From: Pedobacter soli
GTDB lineage: Bacteria; Bacteroidota; Bacteroidia; Sphingobacteriales; Sphingobacteriaceae
Length of the DNA stretch: 64,000 nucleotides
Assembly: GCF_900101435.1 (NCBI RefSeq)
Contig: NZ_FMZH01000012.1
Location: forward strand, 1-64,000
Direction: 5' to 3'
The translations under genes were made by a program, and so were the position numbers. Below, piece by piece: positions 43,196 through 50,318 of this stretch. The notes below the pieces were generated by a model, which saw only the letters and a program-made list of their open reading frames with translations, had not been told where the DNA came from and made no database searches. Each line of letters starts with the position of its first letter. The stretch's first letter is position 1.

Positions 43196-44299
43196 ATGGC
43201 CAGCCCCCTTAAAGATTTATATTCACCAGCATTTTACAACAGGTTAAGCAGCGCATTAACGACTACTATTCCGGATTTTGACACACAAAAGTTTACGCAA
43301 AACATTTTTGTAGCGCATTTCGATTCGATGGAGCTGAAGGAAAGAATGAAGCACACCTCGCAGGTATTGCATCATTTTTTACCTAAAAACTATCCGCAGA
43401 CCATTACAATCCTCAAAAAAACAATAGAACAGCTAAGAATTCAGGGTATTGGCGAAGATGGACTTGCTTATATGTTTTTACCCGATTACATCGAGACCTA
43501 TGGCATTGATGATTTTGAAAACTCTGTAGCAGCACTGGAGTTTGTTACCCAGTTTGTAAGCTGCGAGTTTGCCGTTCGCCCTTTTATCTTGAAATATGGT
43601 AACGAAATGATTTTGCAGATGCAACAATGGTCGTTACACGAGAGCCATAAAGTGCGCCGACTGGCTAGCGAGGGCAGCAGACCGCGCCTGCCCTGGGCCA
43701 TGGGTATCCCGTTTCTGAAAAAGGATCCGGCTTCTATTTTACCGATTTTAGAAAACCTTAAAAACGATCCTTCCGAATATGTAAGGAGAAGTGTAGCCAA
43801 CAGCCTAAACGATATTGCGAAAGACCATCCACATATCGTTTTGCAGGTTGCCAAAAGCTGGTCGGGCTTAAGTGCCGAAACGGATGCCCTGATTAAACAT
43901 GGTAGCCGTACCCTTTTAAAACAAGGCCATGCCGAAATTTTGAAACATTATGGTTTGGATGATACCGGCATTGTACTGAAAGATTTTAAGCTTTTAACAC
44001 CGACAGTAAAAATTGGCGATAGCCTGACTTTTTCATTTACGATTAGAAACGAAAATCCCACAGAACAAAAGGTAAGGCTTGAATATGCAGTGTACTACAA
44101 AAAACAAAACGGACAGAACACCAAAAAAGTTTATAAAATTTCAGAAAGAATTTATCCTTCAGCTGCCGAAATCAGCATCATCCGCAAGCAAAAATTTGTA
44201 TTAATTACCACCCGGAAATTCCATTTAGGCGATCATCAGCTTTCGATGATTATCAATGGAGCAGAAAAAAATCTGGTAAGTTTTGAATTAATCAGTTAG
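43196..44299 (+). CDS. DNA alkylation repair protein, HEAT-repeat type
   Basis: A 367-residue protein of the AlkC/AlkD-like DNA glycosylase superfamily. Residues ~20-250 form helical HEAT-like repeats: HFDSMELKERMKHTSQVLHHFL, EFVTQFVSCEFAVRPFIL, KVRRLASEGSRPRLPWAMGIPFL, DPSEYVRRSVANSLNDIAKDHP. Residues ~270-367 are an extra beta-rich domain (LTPTVKIGDSLTFSFTIRNENPTEQKVRLEYAVYY) typical of AlkC-type members. It removes N-alkyl lesions such as 3-methyladenine in characterised relatives. A hairpin follows its stop by three bases. Confidence 0.85.
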   Translation: MASPLKDLYSPAFYNRLSSALTTTIPDFDTQKFTQNIFVAHFDSMELKERMKHTSQVLHHFLPKNYPQTITILKKTIEQLRIQGIGEDGLAYMFLPDYIETYGIDDFENSVAALEFVTQFVSCEFAVRPFILKYGNEMILQMQQWSLHESHKVRRLASEGSRPRLPWAMGIPFLKKDPASILPILENLKNDPSEYVRRSVANSLNDIAKDHPHIVLQVAKSWSGLSAETDALIKHGSRTLLKQGHAEILKHYGLDDTGIVLKDFKLLTPTVKIGDSLTFSFTIRNENPTEQKVRLEYAVYYKKQNGQNTKKVYKISERIYPSAAEISIIRKQKFVLITTRKFHLGDHQLSMIINGAEKNLVSFELIS

Positions 44300-44302
44300 C
44301 TC

Positions 44303-44348
44303 AAGAAGTCAAGTTTTTAGCACAATGGCATTAAAAACTTGACTTCTT
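44303..44348. repeat. REP-like palindrome upstream of the RAYT gene
   Basis: AAGAAGTCAAGTTTTTA (44303-44319) and TAAAAACTTGACTTCTT (44332-44348) form a perfect 17-base stem around a 12-base loop, 24 bases before the transposase ATG. The core AAGAAGTCAAGTTTT recurs in the palindrome downstream of the same gene. It may also terminate the alkylation repair transcript. Confidence 0.85.
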
Positions 44349-44372
44349 TAAAAAGTTTATATAAATTCATTA

Positions 44373-45032
44373 ATGCCTGTTAATGAAAAATATATCCAAG
44401 ATTTCATTGAAGATGAGTACATTCATATTATTTGTAAATCTGTTAGTGGCTCATTATTATTTAAAAGTGATGAGAACCGTATATATTTTCTCAAAAAATA
44501 TGCAGCGTATACCTCAGGATATTTAGATACCTACTCCTATATTTTATTGGACAATCATTCACATTTCCTGGTAAAATGTATTAATTCCGATGATCTTAAA
44601 TCTTATTTAAGTACTCTAAACAATGGCTCTTTAAAATCACATCAAAAAAAATACCTGCTTGGTAAAATCACCTATAGTGAGGCTGTCGAATTTCAAATGA
44701 AAGATTTTTTCATTGCTTATGCGATGGCTTTTAATAAAGAAAATAACCGATCAGGCTCTTTGTTTATTAATCCTTTTCGAAGAATAAGAATCAATGATGA
44801 TGCGCACTTGCAGCAAATCGTAATCTATATTCATGCTAATGTACTGAAACACAATACACGCAAGAAGTTTGAGGATTACAGATGGTCATCTTACTTATCA
44901 ATCTTATCAGATAAAGCGACCCTGTTAAAAAGAAAAGAGATTATTGATTTCTTTGAAACCAGAAATAATTTTATCCTTCAACATCGTACACAAAGCCAGT
45001 ACTTTTATAATTGTGAAGGACAATTGGAATAA
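44373..45032 (+). CDS. RAYT-like HUH/Y1 transposase
   Basis: Tyrosine-type single-strand transposase related to IS200 TnpA and to REP-associated proteins (RAYT). The 219 residues include the HUH motif in LLDNHSHFLVKC (His-x-His) and the helix with the candidate nucleophilic Tyr, FIAYAMAFNKENNRSGSLFINPFRRIRI, followed by the family's LQQIVIYIHANVLKHN and YRWSSYLS. It is an intact frame. Both flanks carry palindromes with the same AAGAAGTCAAGTTTT core (44303-44348 and 45046-45078), the arrangement expected for a RAYT and its REP sites. The AT-rich composition differs from the neighbours, suggesting transfer. Confidence 0.85.
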   Translation: MPVNEKYIQDFIEDEYIHIICKSVSGSLLFKSDENRIYFLKKYAAYTSGYLDTYSYILLDNHSHFLVKCINSDDLKSYLSTLNNGSLKSHQKKYLLGKITYSEAVEFQMKDFFIAYAMAFNKENNRSGSLFINPFRRIRINDDAHLQQIVIYIHANVLKHNTRKKFEDYRWSSYLSILSDKATLLKRKEIIDFFETRNNFILQHRTQSQYFYNCEGQLE

Positions 45033-45045
45033 ATGGCAGGAAACA

Positions 45046-45078
45046 AAAGAAGTCAAGTTTTAAAAACTTGACTTCTTT
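45046..45078. repeat. REP-like palindrome downstream of the RAYT gene
   Basis: AAAGAAGTCAAGTTTT and AAAACTTGACTTCTTT form a 16-base perfect inverted repeat with only one base between, 13 bases past the transposase stop. It shares its arms with the upstream palindrome but lacks that one's 12-base loop. Confidence 0.85.
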
Positions 45079-45110
45079 GCTAGTATATTGAGAATTTTTT
45101 AAATGGTGTT

Positions 45111-45302
45111 TTACAGCAACCCATACAAACCGTGTGCATAATTCCGCAAGGAAGCCGATACTGTTTTCATTTTATCGGGCGATGGTCCTTTAACTTTATA
45201 AGCCTCCGGATGAAGGGCTAAAGGTTGCTCATCGGTTTCTGCTGTCGTGTTTCTGTTGCTTAATGTAGCATGTTGTTCGTCGCTTAATTTTAAAGGTGCC
45301 AT
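45111..45302 (-). CDS. 63-residue hydrophilic protein
   Basis: Not recognised. An ATG-started, Ser/Thr/Lys-rich short protein (LKLSDEQHATLSNRNT, ALHPEAYKVKGPSPDKMKTV) ending SLRNYAHGLYGLL. It lacks a signal peptide and membrane helix. It lies between the RAYT region and the GH92 gene on the GH92 strand. The ordered composition suggests a real gene, but nothing else supports it. Confidence 0.5.
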   Translation of the reverse strand: MAPLKLSDEQHATLSNRNTTAETDEQPLALHPEAYKVKGPSPDKMKTVSASLRNYAHGLYGLL

Positions 45303-45372
45303 GATCTCGAATTTATACTACAATAACAGGGCAGATTTAAATATGTTTTCCGGTTAAGCTTAATTTTTCAAA

Positions 45373-47457
45373 TTAATTTTCGAGACTGGAAATCCAGTTT
45401 TCAGTATCAGAAATTTTAACAGGTGTAGCGCTCGCCACAATCTTTAAAACACCTCCCGCATTAATATCTTCCTGTGTAATATAATTTTTCTTAAAAGGCT
45501 TTCCGTTCAGAAAAACTTCTTTAATGTATTTGTTTTTTAAGCTAAAATTAACGGTTTCAATTTTAAAGGTTTTTCCTTGCGGCAGGTTATAGGTAACCGT
45601 CGGGAATAAAGGCACATTTAAGTAATAAACCGGCCAACCCACGCAAGCCGGAGAAAAACCACTGGCAGCAAATACATACCAGGCACTCATTGCGCCAGCA
45701 TCATCATCCATGGTACGCAGATAAGCATGCGGCTGATTGCGGTAAATTTTACCGATATAACTACCAATGCCGCGGCTGTTGTCGTTAAAGTAATTCTGGA
45801 TCACCGTATCGGCAGCCAGTTGATGCATCCAGTACTGTGATTTATATCCCGATTTGGTTACATTGTACATTAACGGCACCTGTAAATCGGGTTCGTTGGC
45901 ATGGTTATACAAATCGCGGTCAAAAAATTCATCCAGTTTGGCTAGGTACGATTCTTCTCCCCCGTCAAGCTCGATCAGCCCTTTAAAATCGTAAGGTACA
46001 AACCACCTGTACTGCCAGATGGTACCCTGATATAAACCTCTTGCCTGCATGCGGTCCACATCATTCTTGCGCATGTCTTTAAAATCTTTGTTCCAGTATT
46101 TTTTGTACTCCAAAGCCTTAGCAAGGTAATAATCAGCCTTTTCCTTGTTCTTTAAGATCTTGAATATTTCGGCCAGTGCCCAGTTATCGTAACTCGATTC
46201 CAAAGCTTTATCCGGCGATTTATAATCCAAACCATTTACTTCTTTCACCAAAGAATCGGCTATTTTATTAAAATCAACCGGATATCCTTTCCGGTAGGCA
46301 TCCAGCAATACTACAATGGCATGTTCTGAACGTACCGTGTTTGAAGGCTCATTTTGACCTGCATAATCTTTTTTACCTGACTGATACAAATCGGCAATGG
46401 AGCTAACCATGCCCGCATAACGGTCTTGTGCAATTAAAGAAAGTAGAGGAAGCTGTGTTCGGTAATTATCCCAAATGGCCCATCCATTGTAACGGATTTC
46501 TTTGTCTTTCTGTTCTTCACCTTTGGTGTTCCGGTAGGTACCATCTGTTTCTGAAATAACATAAGGCGACTGCATAGTACGGTACAGGAGCGAATAAAAT
46601 AGCTTTGCACTTTCTAAATCGCCATTTACTGCAATTTTCGATAAATTGGCATTCCAGTCTTCGCGGCTTTGCGCCTTTACCGCAGCAAATGCATTTTTAT
46701 TGATTGACGCTTTTGCAGCAGCTACACTAACCGAAGAAAGCGCAATATTGATACCAGCAGAAGTGATACCTGATTGCAGTGTAGCAATTAACTTATGTTC
46801 ACCAAGTACTTTCCAGGAAACATTTTCTCCCATTTCCAGATAGTAAAACAGTTTGTATTTACCCGCTCCACAGGTTGTGCGTGAGGTAATCCAACCGCTA
46901 ATGGTATTGCCATTTACTTCATGTTCTTCGGCTACAAATGCACCATTAAAAGCATAACCTAAATCGAGGTAAAAACCTTTTGCACCTACCGGGAATTGAT
47001 AAGCATGCTTACCGGCCTTTCCCAGCACAGTAAAGCTGGCTTTAATTTTATTTTCGAAACCCACTTCATAATAACCCGGACCAGCCTTTTCTGATGCTTT
47101 AATTAATTCTGATTGTGCCGGATCGCTACCTAAGAAAGGTTTGATGAAGATATTCCCACCTGAACCCTGACAACCTACCCCTTCAAAACGGTTATGCGTA
47201 AAACCTTCAAACTTCTTAGCCAGATACTCGTAACCGGTATGGGTTTTAGGGTAAGTTTGCGGACCGATACTTAGCATACTGAAAGGGTAAGATGCTGCTG
47301 GCGACATTTGTCCGTGATCTGCAGAAGAACCTAAAAAAACATTCACCTGATCGACAGGTTTAGCTGTACTAACGGAAAATAAGCTTGTTTTCTGTTGAGG
47401 TAAAACGTTTAACGAGAAGAGTAATAGCACCGCTATTATTGGGATTGAAAACTTCAT
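45373..47457 (-). CDS. GH92-family glycosidase (alpha-mannosidase type)
   Basis: Exported calcium-dependent exo-glycosidase of GH92, a family of alpha-mannosidases acting on N-glycans and yeast mannan. Signal peptide to VLPQQ; N-terminal beta domain with VDQVNVFLGSSADHGQMSPAASYPFSMLSIGP and THNRFEGVGCQGSGGNIFIKPFLG; helical domain with GWAIWDNYRTQLPLLSLIAQDRY and DAYRKGYP; C-terminal MDDDAGAMSAWYVFAASGFSPA. In most GH92 the last motif reads G-N-D-D-x-G; here it is M-D-D-D-A-G, and the protein (694 residues) is shorter than the usual ~750, so the subfamily is unusual and specificity is uncertain. Confidence 0.88.
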   Translation of the reverse strand: MKFSIPIIAVLLLFSLNVLPQQKTSLFSVSTAKPVDQVNVFLGSSADHGQMSPAASYPFSMLSIGPQTYPKTHTGYEYLAKKFEGFTHNRFEGVGCQGSGGNIFIKPFLGSDPAQSELIKASEKAGPGYYEVGFENKIKASFTVLGKAGKHAYQFPVGAKGFYLDLGYAFNGAFVAEEHEVNGNTISGWITSRTTCGAGKYKLFYYLEMGENVSWKVLGEHKLIATLQSGITSAGINIALSSVSVAAAKASINKNAFAAVKAQSREDWNANLSKIAVNGDLESAKLFYSLLYRTMQSPYVISETDGTYRNTKGEEQKDKEIRYNGWAIWDNYRTQLPLLSLIAQDRYAGMVSSIADLYQSGKKDYAGQNEPSNTVRSEHAIVVLLDAYRKGYPVDFNKIADSLVKEVNGLDYKSPDKALESSYDNWALAEIFKILKNKEKADYYLAKALEYKKYWNKDFKDMRKNDVDRMQARGLYQGTIWQYRWFVPYDFKGLIELDGGEESYLAKLDEFFDRDLYNHANEPDLQVPLMYNVTKSGYKSQYWMHQLAADTVIQNYFNDNSRGIGSYIGKIYRNQPHAYLRTMDDDAGAMSAWYVFAASGFSPACVGWPVYYLNVPLFPTVTYNLPQGKTFKIETVNFSLKNKYIKEVFLNGKPFKKNYITQEDINAGGVLKIVASATPVKISDTENWISSLEN

Positions 47458-47537
47458 TGGTGTTTGGTTTTAAAATTGCGCCAAAATAACATTTTAAGAT
47501 GAAGTGAAGGTTATGTTTTAGCTTCTTTACAAAACAA

Positions 47538-47569
47538 AAAAGCCATTCCGAAAATTCGGAATGGCTTTT
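47538..47569 (-). terminator. Terminator of the DUF2911 gene
   Basis: AAAAGCCATTCCGAA and TTCGGAATGGCTTTT form a 15-base perfect stem with a two-base centre; on the minus strand the right arm ends in T6. It lies 20 bases past the DUF2911 stop. Confidence 0.85.
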
Positions 47570-47590
47570 AATATCGTATTTGCCTTAAGC

Positions 47591-48109
47591 TTATTTTACC
47601 GCAACCGGAACAGAAATCTTATCCCAGTCTAAAGAAAAACCGCTTTTGCCAATTTTATAAACCAAACGCTCCTGGGTAGCTTTCAAAGCTTTTGTTTTTA
47701 CATCAACGCGCAAAGCATCTTTAGCTTCTTCGTATTTGTAAGCACCCCATTGTTTAGGCTCTTTGTTAAAAATAGCTGTCCAGGTTCCGCTTTCTTTCGG
47801 GATTAAGAAGAAGCTATATTTACCAGCCGGCAACGCTTTACCTTCTACCATAATGTCTTTATCGGTTTCGAAAGTTGTGGCTTCGTTTGCACCTGCACGC
47901 CAAACTTTATCCCATGCTTCTAAACCACCCCAAATTTTACGGCCTTTTACCGCAGGGCTGCTGTAGTTGATGGTAATGGTTGCATTCTTGATTTTACCGG
48001 TTGCAGTTGCTGCAGGGCTTGGTTTAGGCTGCGCATCTTGTGCCATTGCACTTACAGAAACCGTAATTGCTGCAAATAACATAGCGATTGATTTGATCAT
48101 CGTTTTCAT
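47591..48109 (-). CDS. DUF2911 exported protein
   Basis: A 172-residue periplasmic protein of unknown role. Signal peptide to SAMAQDAQ, then the family pattern [78 protein letters not shown] and a final [20 protein letters not shown]. It stands as a single gene with its own promoter and terminator. Confidence 0.92.
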   Translation of the reverse strand: MKTMIKSIAMLFAAITVSVSAMAQDAQPKPSPAATATGKIKNATITINYSSPAVKGRKIWGGLEAWDKVWRAGANEATTFETDKDIMVEGKALPAGKYSFFLIPKESGTWTAIFNKEPKQWGAYKYEEAKDALRVDVKTKALKATQERLVYKIGKSGFSLDWDKISVPVAVK

Positions 48110-48147
48110 AGTATTGTATTTATCTGTTTTTGTTGTTTTTGATTTTA

Positions 48148-48179
48148 CGAATTTATGGCTTTAACACGATAAAACAATA
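48148..48179 (-). promoter_or_regulatory. Candidate promoter of the DUF2911 gene
   Basis: On the minus strand TTG (48177-48175) and TAAATTCG (48155-48148, one mismatch to TAnnTTTG) are 19 bases apart, leaving a leader of about 35 bases before the ATG at 48109. Confidence 0.4.
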
Positions 48180-48408
48180 ATCCTGAATAAATTGATACCG
48201 GAATGACGATTAGCACCATCCGTCCAGATCCTGTCCGTAGAGTTAAGCGTAGTGACACCGACCAGTAGGATGAATGAATTACTCCGTGCGTTCAGTGCTT
48301 CCGTGGCAAAAAATGCCGGTTTTGGTGCCAGAGAAATACGCACGTGATATTGGGAAAAAGTTGTAAAAATATTTGTGCTCCTTGTGTCTTTGTGGTTAAA
48401 TATAAATG

Positions 48409-48509
48409 ATGGTTCGTGTGACACGAACCATGGGAAGGTAATAGAAAAACTCAGTTGGTTGGTGGCGACACCAACCAGTAAAAAAATGGTTCGAGTGGAC
48501 ACGAACCAT
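48409..48509. repeat. Second array of intergenic hairpins
   Basis: The gap 48110-48522 has no believable gene. It holds ATGGTTCGTGT/ACACGAACCAT (48409-48431), TGGTTGGTG/CACCAACCA (48456-48477) and ATGGTTCG/CGAACCAT (48486-48509). The middle one matches the hairpin at 42097. TCCGTAGAGTTAAGCGTAG at 48235 repeats a stretch at 41910, and 48281-48313 is an inverted partial copy of the 26559 repeat. Confidence 0.75.
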
Positions 48510-48522
48510 GGGAAAATAAAAT

Positions 48523-50217
48523 TTATTGACTTACAACCGCCTTAGGTTTATGAAACAGTAAGCCCAGCAGTGAAAACCCAATTACAGCAGCAGCGCCAAT
48601 TACATTAAGCCACAAAAAGGAAACAATATCAAACTCGTATACGGCAACCACTACAATTTCTGCTAGAATTGCAGCAACAAAAACCAGTGGTCCATCAATT
48701 TTTTTAAAGTAAAACGCCACCAGGAAGATTCCCAGTATTGGTCCATAAAAAAGGGATCCCAGTACATTTACTGCCTCGATTAAAGACCCCATCTGTGTAG
48801 CAAACATGGCCACAGCAATTGAAAAAACACCCCAGCCTAGTGTGTGTAGCCTGCTGTATTTCAGTTCCGTTTCATCATCTGCAGCTTTGGTGCCGAAAAT
48901 GAGATGTACATCTTTTAATGAGCACGCTGCAAGCGAATTAAGCGCGGCAGAGATAGATCCCCAACTGGCCAGAAATATCACCGCAAAAAGCAATCCCACC
49001 ATACCTACCGGCAGTGTATTTTTAACAAAATATAAAAAGATATAATTGGTATCTGTTTTCTCTGCGTTGTAGTTCGATTGGTTAATAGCCTCTTCTACCC
49101 GCGTATGCAGGTCTTTCACCTTGCTTTGGGTAGCTCTAAAGTCAGCTATCGAGGCATCCAGCAAAGGTGACTGCTTATCCTTTTCGGCCAAAATAGCACG
49201 CGATTGCCGGGTAAACTGCTGTTCGAGTACATTGTGTTCTTTCTCGAAGTCAGCAGCCTGTTGAGGTGATTTTTCCTTTAAAAATTGATAGGAACGTTCG
49301 TTAAAATAAATGGGAGCCGGTTTTAAAGAGAAAAAAGCAAAAAGTAAGGCACCAATTAAAAGAATGGCAAACTGCATGGGGATTTTAACCAGGCCATTTA
49401 GCAGCAATCCCATCTTAGCATTGGTATTATCTTTTGCAGTGATATACCGCCCTACCTGACTTTGATCGGTACCGAAATAAGAGAGCGCCAGGAAAAAGCC
49501 CCCAATCAGTCCGCTCCAGATATTGTATTTATCTTTCCAATCGAACTCAGTAGTGATTACGTTCAATTTACCCGATTTGCCGGCCAGATAAAGCGCATCC
49601 TTAAATCCAATACCATCAGGCATGTGCTGAATCAACAAGTAGCCAGCAAAGGCCATGGTGCCCAAAATAATTAAAAACTGTAGTTTCTGGGTATGCGCGA
49701 TGGCTTTGGCTCCACCCACATAGGTATAAATCAGCAAAATACCTCCTGTAAGGATATTGGTTAAATAAATATTCCAGTTTAAAACACTCGATAAAATAAT
49801 GCTTGGCGCATATATACTAATCCCGGTTGATAATCCCCTGGAGAACAGGAAAAGCAGAGAAGTGAGTACCCGCGTTTTTTTATCGAAACGGTTTTCCAGA
49901 TACTCGTAGGCCGTGTAAACATTCAGTTTTTGAAAAATGGGAATGAAGGTAATGCAGATTACAATCATGGCCAGCGGCAGACCAAAATAATACTGTACAA
50001 AGCGCATTCCATCGGTATAGGCCTGGCCCGGTGCCGATAAAAAAGTGATGGCGCTGGCTTGTGTTGCCATAATGCCCAACAGCACAATATACCAGGGCAT
50101 TTTATTATCGGCCTTCAGGTAGGAGGCATTGTTTTTTTGCCCGCGACCAATAAACACGCCATATGCCACTACAGCAAAAAGGGTAAATATCAATACTGCC
50201 CAATCGATATTACTCAT
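48523..50217 (-). CDS. Sodium:solute symporter (SSS family)
   Basis: Inner-membrane Na+-coupled symporter with about 13 hydrophobic segments in 564 residues: DWAVLIFTLFAVVAYGVFIGRG, LGIMATQASAITFLSAPGQAYTDGMRFVQYYFGLPLAM, GGFFLALSYFGTDQSQVGRYITAKD and LASWGSISAALNSLAACSLKD. About 100 hydrophilic residues (~280-380, rich in Glu, Lys and Gln) separate two helices, a long soluble insert. The start overlaps the stop of a 34-residue gene (ATGA), and PIG-L lies before that, so the three are one operon. The substrate is probably the sugar or amide product of the PIG-L enzyme, but this is inference. Confidence 0.92.
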   Translation of the reverse strand: MSNIDWAVLIFTLFAVVAYGVFIGRGQKNNASYLKADNKMPWYIVLLGIMATQASAITFLSAPGQAYTDGMRFVQYYFGLPLAMIVICITFIPIFQKLNVYTAYEYLENRFDKKTRVLTSLLFLFSRGLSTGISIYAPSIILSSVLNWNIYLTNILTGGILLIYTYVGGAKAIAHTQKLQFLIILGTMAFAGYLLIQHMPDGIGFKDALYLAGKSGKLNVITTEFDWKDKYNIWSGLIGGFFLALSYFGTDQSQVGRYITAKDNTNAKMGLLLNGLVKIPMQFAILLIGALLFAFFSLKPAPIYFNERSYQFLKEKSPQQAADFEKEHNVLEQQFTRQSRAILAEKDKQSPLLDASIADFRATQSKVKDLHTRVEEAINQSNYNAEKTDTNYIFLYFVKNTLPVGMVGLLFAVIFLASWGSISAALNSLAACSLKDVHLIFGTKAADDETELKYSRLHTLGWGVFSIAVAMFATQMGSLIEAVNVLGSLFYGPILGIFLVAFYFKKIDGPLVFVAAILAEIVVVAVYEFDIVSFLWLNVIGAAAVIGFSLLGLLFHKPKAVVSQ

Positions 50218-50318
50218 GCCCAGAATTTAGTAAAGAGGTAATAAAATACAATCTGAAACACCAGTGCAAGCGCCAGTAGAATGTACCAGGTGTTCCAGTT
50301 TTTAAGTTGATTTTTCAT
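50214..50318 (-). CDS. 34-residue single-TM protein between PIG-L and the symporter
   Basis: Minus-strand ATG at 50318 directly follows the PIG-L stop codon (TAAATG). Its own TGA at 50214-50216 overlaps the symporter ATG. The peptide has a short basic start (KNQLKNW), one membrane helix (WYILLALALVFQIVFYYLF) and ends TKFWA. Both junctions are translationally coupled, which makes it unlikely to be chance. Similar small helices accompany some Bacteroidota SSS transporters and may be an accessory subunit. Confidence 0.75.
   Translation of the reverse strand: MKNQLKNWNTWYILLALALVFQIVFYYLFTKFWA

Noticed and set aside
48161-48502. Minus-strand frame of 113 codons
   Set aside because: It covers the intergenic hairpin array; its repeated LLVGV pieces come from repeated DNA, not from a protein.
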